Source: Myxococcales bacterium (GTDB taxonomy: Bacteria > Myxococcota > Myxococcia > Myxococcales > Anaeromyxobacteraceae). Taken from it: 20,081 bases of DNA. The notes beneath the pieces were generated by a model. That model saw only the letters and a program-made list of their open reading frames with translations. It was not told the origin of the DNA and ran no database searches. Positions 7,416-13,662 of this stretch are shown here, one piece after another; within the stretch, counting starts at the first letter, position 1; the number at the start of each line of letters is the position of its first letter. A program made the translations under genes and the position numbers. The stretch is from NCBI GenBank assembly GCA_021848865.1, contig JAJZTO010000011.1, positions 1-20,081 of the forward strand, in the 5' to 3' direction.

Positions 7416-8312
7416 TCAGATCCTCCGGACGGCGGCGGGGGCGAAGAGCCCCTCCTTGCGCACCGCCAGCACCGCGGTCATCACCAGGTAGATCACGAAG
7501 ACCTCGAGGTCGGGGAGCAGGTGGACCGCCGCGGCGCGGGCCAGCCCCACGCCGATGGAGCCCAGCAGCGCCCCGGGGATGGAGCCCATGCCTCCGATCA
7601 CCACCACCGCGAAGGCGACGACGATGACCTCCACGCCGATGCCGGGCTGGATGGAGATCATGGGGGCGGTGAGCGCCCCGCCCAGGGCGCCGAAGATGCA
7701 GCCGACGACGAAGGTGATGGTGGTGTAGCGCCCCACGTTGATGCCCACGATCTGCGCCATCTCCCGGTCGTGGATCACCGCCCGCAGCAGCAGGCCGCGC
7801 CGGGTGCGGGTCAGGGCCCACCACAGCCCCACCGTGACCAGCACGGCGACGACGATGAGCGAGAGGTCGTAGTTGGAGAAGGTCAGGCGGCCGACGCTGG
7901 TCCGGCCCAGCAGCGAGTAGGGCTGGTAGGCGGCGATCACCGTCGCGCCCCAGATCAGGGTGAGCACGTCCTCGAGGATCAGGAAGGCGGCGAAGGTGAT
8001 GAGCACCAGCACCACCTCGTCGCGGCCGTAGACGAAGCGCAGCAGCCCGCGCTCCAGCGCCAGCCCGACCACCGCGCCCACCCCCACGGCCGCGACCAGC
8101 ATCAGGGCGAAGCTAACCGGCGAGGTGAGACGGGCCGCCGGCCACCAGGAGATGAGGGTGGCGGTGGCGTAGGCCCCGAAGGCGTAGAGCCCGCCGTGGG
8201 CGATGTTGAGGATGCGCATCACGCCGCAGACCAGCGTGAGCCCCACGGCCACGAGGAAGAGCCAGGAGGCGTTGACGAGGCCGTCGACGAGGATGGCGAC
8301 CAGCATGGACAT
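7416..8312 (-). CDS. livH: ABC transporter permease, LivH type
   Basis: Predicted 298-residue inner-membrane permease of the LivH family. The conserved region near the N-terminus reads LVCGVMRILNIAHGGLYAFG (about 27-46), matching the hallmark G(V)MRxLNxAHGxLYxxGAY. Near the C-terminus VVIGGMGSIPGALLGS (about 236-251) matches the conserved GGxGSIxGAxxG segment. Multiple hydrophobic helices fill the rest. Two in-frame ATG codons are possible (8312 and 8306); the first is used here, and neither has a strong Shine-Dalgarno sequence. It lies 95 bases after livK, from which it is separated by a GC-rich hairpin, and one base before livM. Confidence 0.9.
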   Translation of the reverse strand: MSMLVAILVDGLVNASWLFLVAVGLTLVCGVMRILNIAHGGLYAFGAYATATLISWWPAARLTSPVSFALMLVAAVGVGAVVGLALERGLLRFVYGRDEVVLVLITFAAFLILEDVLTLIWGATVIAAYQPYSLLGRTSVGRLTFSNYDLSLIVVAVLVTVGLWWALTRTRRGLLLRAVIHDREMAQIVGINVGRYTTITFVVGCIFGALGGALTAPMISIQPGIGVEVIVVAFAVVVIGGMGSIPGALLGSIGVGLARAAAVHLLPDLEVFVIYLVMTAVLAVRKEGLFAPAAVRRI

Positions 8313-8364
8313 GGGGATGGACCTTCGGGCTCAGGGAGCGGCGCGGGCTCGGCGGAGCGGGGCG

Positions 8365-8390
8365 CCGCGGCCGGCGAGCGCCGGCCGCGG
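8365..8390 (-). terminator. livK-livH intercistronic hairpin
   Basis: CCGCGGCCGGCG and its exact reverse complement CGCCGGCCGCGG are separated by two bases, giving about 11 bp of stem with a tight loop. It starts 18 bases past the livK stop. There is no T-tract. Such hairpins after binding-protein genes usually stabilise the upstream mRNA or cause partial termination, so that the binding protein is made in excess over the permease and ATPase subunits; that role is inferred. Confidence 0.5.
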
Positions 8391-8407
8391 TCCTCCCCGA
8401 TCCGCGC

Positions 8408-9694
8408 TCAGCACTTCGCGCCGGGCATGCCCGCCTCGAGCCACTGCTTGCTCGTCATGTTGGGCGGCGGGTTCACGCAGTCGGCAGGGTAGTACTTGAT
8501 GTTGATGAGCGTCGGCCCCTTCACCTTGTCGTTGTGGAACGAGCCGAAGGCGGCCTCGGTTGCGGCCTGGTGGCCGTTGCCGAGCGACATCTTCACGAAG
8601 GTGGAGAAGGACTCGAACTCCAGGCCGGTCAGGGCGGCGCGGATCTCGTCCACGGTGGGCTTGCGGCCTAGCTTCGCCGCCGCCTTGTCGGCCGCCGCCT
8701 TGTACGCCAGGATCGACTGGGCGATGTGGTAGGCCGGGTAGGAGGGCTGCTTCTCGAAGGCCTCCACGTAGTTCTTCACGAACCAGCGGTTCAGCTCGGT
8801 GTCGCGCGCCAGCGCGCCGTAGGGGCCGCGGGCCCCCATCACCGTGCCCTCGGCGATCTTGTCGGCCATCCGGTAGAGGCTGATCTCGGCGATGGTGTAG
8901 ACCAGCTTGGACCGGTCGTTCAGGCCGCGGCCGGCCGCCTGCGCCAAGAAGGCCTCGAGGTCGCCGCCCCAGAAGGACGAAAAGATGACCTCCGGCTGCT
9001 CCTGCATCAGCGCCGTGATCTCCGAGGCGTACTGGCCCTGGAAGAGCTTCGGGTAGTGGTTGGTCCGGGCCTGGGCCTTGGGCAGGAGCTTCTTCATCGC
9101 CAGGGTGAAGTCGCGCCAGGAGTCCTGGCCCCAGGAGTAGTTCTGGTTGATGCCCCCGTAGGTCTTCACGTTGGGCATCGTGTCCTTGAGGTAGTGGGCG
9201 GCGCCGACGGAGGTGATGGTCCCGTGGGCGGTGGGGCGGAAGACGTAGTCGTAGCCGCGCTCCTCGAAGAGCTGGGGCGTGCCGCCCTCGGAGATCACCA
9301 GCGTGGTCTTCAGCTCCTCCGCCACCGGGGCCGCCGCCATCACGTCGCCGCTGGAGACGTAGCCGAAGACCGCCTTGACGTTGCGCCGCTGGACCAGCGC
9401 GCGCAGCTCCTGGACGACGCGGGTGGTGCCGCCGTTCTCGTCGCTGAAGATGGGCTCCACCTCCCACCCGCCGAACCCGGGCTTCTGGTAGGGCGCCGGG
9501 AGCTTCCCCTCGTTGATGGCGCGGATCACCATGTCCGCGGCGTCGCGGATGGGGATGCCGGTGGTGGCGGCGCCGCCGCCGCTCAGGAAGCTGACGATGG
9601 CCACGCGCAGCGGCTCGTCGGCGGCGCGGGCCGCGGGGGCGGCGAGCAGGATCGCCGCCGTCATCAGCGCTGCAGGAATGAGTCTCTTCGCCAT
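8408..9694 (-). CDS. livK: ABC transporter periplasmic substrate-binding protein, LivK type
   Basis: Predicted 428-residue secreted solute-binding protein (Peripla_BP_6 family). Residues 1-25 form a Sec signal peptide: MAKR, a hydrophobic core, then AARA before AADEP, with likely cleavage after ARA at about 24. The mature part begins LRVAIVSFLSGGGA, the usual first beta strand, and later VKAVFGYVSSGDVMAAAPVAEE resembles the G(x)xSS ligand-binding loop. A 428-residue precursor is slightly long for LivK and fits the larger carboxylate or aromatic-acid-binding branch. The start at 9694 is preceded by GGGAGGA at good spacing; a longer in-frame reading to 9862 would overlap the promoter and is rejected. 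It is first in the transport cluster and has its own promoter, where a motif shared with the divergent catabolic operon overlaps the -10 box. Confidence 0.92.
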   Translation of the reverse strand: MAKRLIPAALMTAAILLAAPAARAADEPLRVAIVSFLSGGGAATTGIPIRDAADMVIRAINEGKLPAPYQKPGFGGWEVEPIFSDENGGTTRVVQELRALVQRRNVKAVFGYVSSGDVMAAAPVAEELKTTLVISEGGTPQLFEERGYDYVFRPTAHGTITSVGAAHYLKDTMPNVKTYGGINQNYSWGQDSWRDFTLAMKKLLPKAQARTNHYPKLFQGQYASEITALMQEQPEVIFSSFWGGDLEAFLAQAAGRGLNDRSKLVYTIAEISLYRMADKIAEGTVMGARGPYGALARDTELNRWFVKNYVEAFEKQPSYPAYHIAQSILAYKAAADKAAAKLGRKPTVDEIRAALTGLEFESFSTFVKMSLGNGHQAATEAAFGSFHNDKVKGPTLINIKYYPADCVNPPPNMTSKQWLEAGMPGAKC

Positions 9695-9847
9695 GGTGCC
9701 GTCCTCCCGGTCTGCGACCGTTTCGTTCCGTCGGCGGCTGCACCCGGGCGGGACGGCCCCGGGGGCTGCGCAATCACCACTTCGCCGTCGCGCCCCCTCC
9801 TCGACCGGCGGGCGCGGGCCATCCTCACAATCCAGTCGATATCCAGC

Positions 9848-9875
9848 TGTATACGAACGCACACAAAACTGTCAA
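9848..9875 (-). promoter_or_regulatory. livK sigma70 promoter
   Basis: On the minus strand TTGACA (9870-9875), a perfect -35 box, is followed after 16 bases by TATACA (9848-9853), a good -10 box. Transcription would start near 9841, giving a leader of about 147 bases. This AT-rich patch stands out sharply from the surrounding GC-rich sequence. Confidence 0.72.
9849..9864. promoter_or_regulatory. putative GntR operator at livK
   Basis: GTATACGAACGCACAC matches 12 of 16 positions of the element at the tcuA-like promoter (11016-11031), both fitting GTATACnnnCGCAnAC. It overlaps the -10 box and spacer of the livK promoter, so a bound regulator would block RNA polymerase. FadR-subfamily GntR proteins commonly bind TnGTnnnACnA-type palindromes, with which GTATAC cores are compatible. 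Confidence 0.55.
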
Positions 9876-9936
9876 GACGCGAGCGGACGGCTCACAGACT
9901 CCGCCCGCCGGAGGGCGCCGCCGCAGGATTGGACGC

Positions 9937-9972
9937 GTCCGCGCAGATTTCGCATGCAGGAGGTGCGCGGAC
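9937..9972 (-). terminator. candidate gntR terminator
   Basis: A perfect 9-bp inverted repeat, GTCCGCGCA (9937-9945) and TGCGCGGAC (9964-9972), with an 18-base loop lies about 80 bases past the gntR stop. No T-tract follows, and the long loop makes it a weak candidate. Confidence 0.25.
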
Positions 9973-10053
9973 CGCGGGCGGGAGCGGCTTCCGCAGGCCG
10001 GGCGGAGGAGACGCCGGTCCCACGCTCCGCCAGGCCCGCGCGCGCCGCCCTGC

Positions 10054-10767
10054 CTACTCGGGAGAGGCGCCCGGAGGGACGCGCGCCCGCATCCCGAAGA
10101 CCAGTTCGAGGCGCAGCCGCTGGGCCTCGCGGATGTGCTGCCGCGCCGCCTCCTCGGCGGCCGCAGCGTTGCGGCGCTCGATGGCGCTCACCATGAGGTC
10201 GTGCTCGTCGCAGGAACTCTGGGTGCGCCCCGCCGCGGAGTAGGTGGTGCCGGGCAGCAGCGCCATGGCGTCGCGCAGCTCGTTCAGCGCGTGCAGCAGG
10301 TAGGCGTTGTGGGCCGCCTCGTAGATGGCCTGGTGGAAGAGGCGGTTCAGCCGGGCCGACTCCTGCTCGTCGCCCAGCACCCGGCGCAGCTCGCCCACCA
10401 GCCGCTTCAGCGCGTCCACCTCCGCGGCGGAGGCGTGCTGGGCAGCGAAACGGGCGGCCGTCCCCTCCAGGACCTCGCGCATGGCGTAGAGCTCGGACAC
10501 CCGCTGCTTGGAGAGCTCGACGACCACCAGGCCCCGGCCCGGCGCCATCTCCAGGAGGCCGCGCGCCTGCAGGCGGCCCAGCGCCTCTCGCACCGGCGTG
10601 CGGCTCACGCCGAGCGACTGGGCCACCTCCTCCTCCCGGATCCGCTCCCCCTGCCGGAACTGGCCCCGCTCGATGGCGTCGCACAGCGCCCGGTAGACGA
10701 ACTCGGCGCGCGACGTGTTCCGGAAATCCCCGGACTGCTCGGCGAGGCGAGGAATCATGGCGCGCAT
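10054..10767 (-). CDS. GntR family transcriptional regulator, FCD subfamily
   Basis: Predicted 237-residue DNA-binding regulator. Residues about 20-85 are a GntR winged helix with the recognition region EEEVAQSLGVSRTPVREALGRLQARGLL. Residues about 90-225 are an all-helical FCD (FadR C-terminal) effector domain. Expected metal-binding positions include H145 (NRLFH), H189 (EHD) and H211 (RQHI); the usual first Asp appears as N141. FCD proteins typically sense carboxylic acids or acyl-CoAs and repress catabolic operons. It stands between the importer genes and the divergent catabolic operon, whose promoters share an operator-like motif, so it is probably the local repressor of both. ATG at 10767 is used; an ATG at 10758 has better Shine-Dalgarno spacing (AGGGG, 9 bases) and would give 234 residues. 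It is not homologous in type to TcuR, the LysR regulator of Salmonella tcu genes. Confidence 0.9.
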   Translation of the reverse strand: MRAMIPRLAEQSGDFRNTSRAEFVYRALCDAIERGQFRQGERIREEEVAQSLGVSRTPVREALGRLQARGLLEMAPGRGLVVVELSKQRVSELYAMREVLEGTAARFAAQHASAAEVDALKRLVGELRRVLGDEQESARLNRLFHQAIYEAAHNAYLLHALNELRDAMALLPGTTYSAAGRTQSSCDEHDLMVSAIERRNAAAAEEAARQHIREAQRLRLELVFGMRARVPPGASPE

Positions 10768-10834
10768 CCCCTCCGCTGCTCCGCGGTCCGCCGGCCGGCA
10801 TGCAGCTGGCGGGCGGCGGGGCGCTTGGTGGTTC

Positions 10835-10863
10835 TATTTCGTGCATGCGCTGGCGACTGTCAA
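10835..10863 (-). promoter_or_regulatory. weak candidate gntR promoter
   Basis: A perfect TTGACA on the minus strand (10858-10863) is followed 17 bases later by GAAATA (10835-10840), which matches the -10 consensus poorly. It would give a leader of roughly 60 bases before the gntR ATG. The -35 match is the main support. Confidence 0.28.
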
Positions 10864-10992
10864 GGAAGGCCCTTGCTGCGACGTGGATGGCTCGAGCCCG
10901 GAATTCAGTTCCGAAAGCCAGGTGGAACGACGAACAAATTGCGTCGTTTTGGCAGGAACTGCGTTGGCGACGCCGGACGGCCGCCTCACCTG

Positions 10993-11022
10993 TTGACGAA
11001 TTAGCGAGTCCAATCGTATACA
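10993..11022 (+). promoter_or_regulatory. sigma70 promoter of the catabolic operon
   Basis: TTGACG (10993-10998) and TATACA (11017-11022) are separated by 18 bases, close to consensus. Transcription would start near 11029, about 62 bases before the ATG at 11092. The -10 hexamer is the same as that of livK, and both overlap the shared operator-like motif. Confidence 0.68.
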
Positions 11023-11032
11023 CTCGCATACG
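11015..11032. promoter_or_regulatory. putative GntR operator at the tcuA-like promoter
   Basis: CGTAT (11015-11019) and ATACG (11028-11032) form an inverted repeat with an 8-base spacer; the GTATAC within it is itself palindromic. Bases 11016-11031 match the livK element at 12 of 16 positions. The site covers the -10 box and the expected transcription start, a repressor position. Confidence 0.55.
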
Positions 11033-11091
11033 TTTGTCGTCCCACCGGGCTTCCGTGTGGGCAGGTCCGAGAGGAGCGGGAGGAGACGCGG

Positions 11092-12486
11092 ATGGATTGG
11101 TCGCGGACCTACGACGTGCTGGTGGTGGGCGGCGGGAACGCCGGGCTCTGCGCGGCGCTGAGCGCGCGGCGCGCAGGGGCCTCGGTGCTGCTCCTCGAGA
11201 GCTCGCCGCGCGAACTGCGCGGCGGCAACAGCCGGCACACCCGCAACCTGCGCTGCATGCACGTCCAGCCCGCCGACGTCCTCACCGAGGCCTACCCGGA
11301 GGAGGAGTACTGGGAGGACCTGTGCAAGGTCACGGGCGGCCAGACCAACGAGGCCTTGGCCCGGATGGTCATCCGGCGCTCGGCAACCTGCCGGCCGTGG
11401 ATGAGCCGCTACGGCGTCCGGTTCCAGCCCTCGCTCGGCGGCACCCTGCACCTCTCCCGCACCAACGCCTTCTTCCTGGGCGGCGGCAAGGCGCTGGTCA
11501 ACGCCTACTACCGGGCCGCCGAGGCCCTGGGCGTCGACGTTGCCTACGGCGCCGAGGTGCGGGAGCTGGAGCTGGAGGGCTCGCGGTTCCTCTCGGCCGG
11601 AGTCAGCGTCAAGGGCTTCCGTCACCGAGCCCGGGCCCGGACGCTGGTGGCCGCGGCGGGCGGGTTCCAGGCCAACACCGCCTGGCTCCGGGAGGCCTGG
11701 GGGCCGGCGGCCGACAATTTCATCATCCGCGGGACGCCCTACGACGACGGCACGGTGCTGAAGCTGCTCTCCGGGGCCGGGATGAGGACCGTCGGCGACC
11801 CTACCCAGGGCCACGCCGTGGCCATCGACGCCCGCGCCCCACGCTTCGACGGTGGCATCGTTACCCGCGTGGACTGCGTCTCGCTGGGCATCGTCGTCAA
11901 CGAGCACGCGGCACGCTTCTACGACGAGGGCGAGGACTTCTGGCCCAAGCGCTACGCCATCTGGGGCCGGCTGGTGGCACGGCAGCCCGACCAGATCGCT
12001 TACGCCATCATCGACGCCAAGATGCCCGGCACCTTCGTCCCGCCGGTCTTCCCGCCGGTAGAGGCCCCGACCATCCGCGAGCTGGCCGCGGCGCTCCGCC
12101 TCGAGCCCGCCGCCCTGGAGCGAACGGTGGAGGACTTCAACCGGGCGGTGCGGCCCGGCGCCTTCGACCACGCCGTGCTCGACGGCTGCGCCACCGAGGG
12201 CCTCTCCCCGCCCAAGAGCCACTGGGCCCGCCGCCTCGACACCCCGCCCTTCTCCGCCTACCCGCTGCGGCCGGGCATCACCTTCACCTACCTGGGCCTG
12301 GCGGTGGACGAGCGCGCCCGGGTGCTGGCCGGCGACGGGAGGCCGTCGGACAACGTCTTCGCCGCCGGCGAGATCATGGCGGGCAACATCCTGGGCAAGG
12401 GCTACCTGGCGGGGATCGGCATGACCATCGGAACCGTCTTCGGCACCATCGCCGGCGAGGAGGCGGCGCGCCATGCGGCCCCCTGA
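11092..12486 (+). CDS. TcuA-like FAD-dependent tricarballylate dehydrogenase family protein
   Basis: Predicted 464-residue flavoprotein of the FAD_binding_2 (fumarate reductase/succinate dehydrogenase flavoprotein) family. The N-terminal dinucleotide fold is YDVLVVGGGNAGLCAALSA (7-25) with E36 ending the second strand. GGNSRHTRNLR (44-54) is typical of TcuA, and the C-terminal FAD-contacting part is AAGEIMAGNILGKGYLAGIGM (from about 424). TcuA oxidises tricarballylate to cis-aconitate and passes electrons to TcuB. The length (about 465) and the adjacent TcuB-type gene fit this family well, but relatives are often annotated as TcuA without evidence, and the rest of this operon differs from Salmonella tcuRABC, so the true substrate may be another saturated or hydroxylated acid. 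The ATG at 11092 follows AGGAG at 7-base spacing. The 3' end overlaps the next gene by 14 bases. Confidence 0.85.
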   Translation: MDWSRTYDVLVVGGGNAGLCAALSARRAGASVLLLESSPRELRGGNSRHTRNLRCMHVQPADVLTEAYPEEEYWEDLCKVTGGQTNEALARMVIRRSATCRPWMSRYGVRFQPSLGGTLHLSRTNAFFLGGGKALVNAYYRAAEALGVDVAYGAEVRELELEGSRFLSAGVSVKGFRHRARARTLVAAAGGFQANTAWLREAWGPAADNFIIRGTPYDDGTVLKLLSGAGMRTVGDPTQGHAVAIDARAPRFDGGIVTRVDCVSLGIVVNEHAARFYDEGEDFWPKRYAIWGRLVARQPDQIAYAIIDAKMPGTFVPPVFPPVEAPTIRELAAALRLEPAALERTVEDFNRAVRPGAFDHAVLDGCATEGLSPPKSHWARRLDTPPFSAYPLRPGITFTYLGLAVDERARVLAGDGRPSDNVFAAGEIMAGNILGKGYLAGIGMTIGTVFGTIAGEEAARHAAP

Positions 12487-13609
12487 CACCCTCCCGCGGG
12501 AACTCGCCGCCGAGGGCGAGCGGGTGATGCGGCTGTGCAACGCCTGCCGCTACTGCGAGGGCTTCTGCGCCGTCTTCCCGGCCCTGGAGCGCCGCCTTTC
12601 CTTCGCCGAGGCCGACCTCGTCTACCTCGCCAACCTCTGCCACAACTGCGGGGAGTGCTGGTACGCCTGCCAGTACGCCCCTCCGCACGAGTTCGAACTG
12701 GCCTTCTCCAGGACGCTGGCCCAGATCCGGGCGGTCAGCTACCAGCAAAACGCCCGCCCCCGCGCCCTGGCCGGACTGATGCGCCACGGCGGCCGGGCAG
12801 CGGCGTGGCTCTCGGCGGCGGGGCTCCTCCTCTTCCTCGCCTTGGAGCTTGCCCGGGGTGGGACGGGCGGCCTGGTCGCGCCCCACCCCGACGCCGCCGG
12901 CGCCTTCCACGCCCAGATCTCCCACGGGGCGATGGTGGCCGTCTTCCTGACCGCCGGCCTGTGGGCCGCTGCGGCCCTGGCGCTCGGGCTGGCCGCCTTC
13001 TGGCGGCAGACCGGCGAGCGTCCCGGCGACGTCGTCGCCTCCCGCGCCGCCGCGCAGGGCTTCTGGGACGCGCTGCGGCTGCGCTACCTGGACGGCGGCG
13101 GCGGCGGCTGCGCCTACCCCGACGAGGTCCCCTCCCAGGCGCGCCGCTGGCTGCACCACCTCACGGTGGCCGGCTTCGGGCTCTGCTTCGCCTCGACCAG
13201 CGTGGCCGCCATCTACCACTACGGCCTCGCGCTCCCGGCGCCGTACCCGCTCCTCAGCCTGCCGGTGGTGCTCGGGACCCTCGGCGGCGGCGGGCTCCTC
13301 CTCGGGCCGGCCGGCCTCCTCTGGCTGAAGCTGCGGCGCAACCCGGCCATCGTGGATCCGGCCCAGACCGGGCTCGACGTCGGCTTCCTGGTGCTGCTCC
13401 AGCTCGCCGCCGGCACCGGCCTGCTGCTCATGGCCCTGCGCCAGACCGCGGCCATGGGGACGCTGCTGGCCCTGCACCTGGGCCTGGTGCTGGCGCTCTT
13501 CGTCACCATGCCCTACGGAAAGTTCGTGCACGCCGTCTACCGGTACGCCGCCCTGGTGCGGTACGCCCTCGAGCAGCGGCGCCCCCGGCCGCGGTTCGGG
13601 AGCGAGTAG
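12473..13609 (+). CDS. tcuB: TcuB/CitB-like Fe-S and membrane electron-transfer protein
   Basis: Predicted 378-residue membrane protein that should re-oxidise the flavin of the preceding flavoprotein and feed electrons to the quinone pool. The N-terminal part carries two four-cysteine sets: C22-C25-C28-C32 (CNACRYCEGFC) and C56-C59-C62-C66 (CHNCGECWYAC), as expected for two Fe-S clusters. About six hydrophobic helices follow (roughly 108-127, 148-176, 225-250, 255-285, 300-325, 328-350). Several His residues lie in or next to them (HH near 227, HYG near 245, LHLG, and KFVHAVYRYA near 343-352) and could ligate haem b, as proposed for TcuB. The start lies 14 bases inside the tcuA-like gene, so translation is probably coupled. 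A hairpin and 53 bases separate it from the aldehyde dehydrogenase gene. Confidence 0.88.
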   Translation: MRPPDTLPRELAAEGERVMRLCNACRYCEGFCAVFPALERRLSFAEADLVYLANLCHNCGECWYACQYAPPHEFELAFSRTLAQIRAVSYQQNARPRALAGLMRHGGRAAAWLSAAGLLLFLALELARGGTGGLVAPHPDAAGAFHAQISHGAMVAVFLTAGLWAAAALALGLAAFWRQTGERPGDVVASRAAAQGFWDALRLRYLDGGGGGCAYPDEVPSQARRWLHHLTVAGFGLCFASTSVAAIYHYGLALPAPYPLLSLPVVLGTLGGGGLLLGPAGLLWLKLRRNPAIVDPAQTGLDVGFLVLLQLAAGTGLLLMALRQTAAMGTLLALHLGLVLALFVTMPYGKFVHAVYRYAALVRYALEQRRPRPRFGSE

Positions 13610-13611
13610 CC

Positions 13612-13640
13612 CCGCCGGCCGCCGGGAGGCGGCCCGGCGG
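13612..13640 (+). other. intercistronic hairpin between tcuB-like and aldehyde dehydrogenase genes
   Basis: CCGCCGGCCGCC (13612-13623) can pair with GGCGGCCCGGCGG (13628-13640) with one bulged C and a 4-base loop. It begins three bases past the tcuB-like stop. No T-tract follows. It may stabilise the mRNA or partially terminate transcription between the oxidoreductase pair and the downstream genes. Confidence 0.4.
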
Positions 13641-13662
13641 ACCCGTCGTGGAGGAGAGTCCC

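Larger units (their letters stand above)
9695..10053. other. gntR-livK intergenic region
   Basis: No gene is seen in these 359 bases. They hold the livK promoter and operator (9848-9875), a leader of about 147 bases, and, nearer gntR, a perfect palindrome GGACGCGTCC (9931-9940) plus a 9-bp inverted repeat GTCCGCGCA/TGCGCGGAC (9937-9945 and 9964-9972) that may terminate gntR transcription. Frames that are open here have no homology-like features. Confidence 0.6.
10912..11055. repeat. 24-bp imperfect inverted duplication in the divergent control region
   Basis: Bases 10912-10935 match the reverse complement of 11032-11055 at 20 of 24 positions (shared cores are GCC, GGTGG, ACGAC and AAC). The arms are 96 bases apart. 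Each lies in the same orientation relative to the gene it precedes, as if the start of the tcuA-like leader were copied in front of gntR. It may be a duplicated regulatory site or a remnant of promoter duplication. Confidence 0.6.
10768..11091. promoter_or_regulatory. divergent gntR / tcuA-like control region
   Basis: No gene is seen in these 324 bases. The right side holds the tcuA-like promoter and operator and a leader of about 62 bases ending in a strong Shine-Dalgarno sequence. The left side should contain the gntR promoter: TTGACA on the minus strand at 10858-10863 is a possible -35 box but lacks a convincing -10. A 24-bp imperfect inverted duplication (10912-10935 versus 11032-11055) links the two halves. 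This region is clearly less GC-rich than the coding sequence around it. Confidence 0.7.

Noticed and set aside
5017..9694. True branched-chain amino acid (leucine) importer
   Set aside because: The family fits, but the linked regulator and catabolic operon point to another carboxylate. The liv symbols are used for family type only.
9841..9862. livK start at 9862 with a 56-residue longer N-terminus
   Set aside because: The longer start lies inside the promoter -10/spacer region, has no Shine-Dalgarno sequence, and would bury the signal peptide.
10834..13531. Large minus-strand frames opposite the tcuA-like and tcuB-like genes
   Set aside because: They are antisense shadows with His/Gln/Gly-rich composition and no motifs, while the plus-strand genes carry full family motifs.
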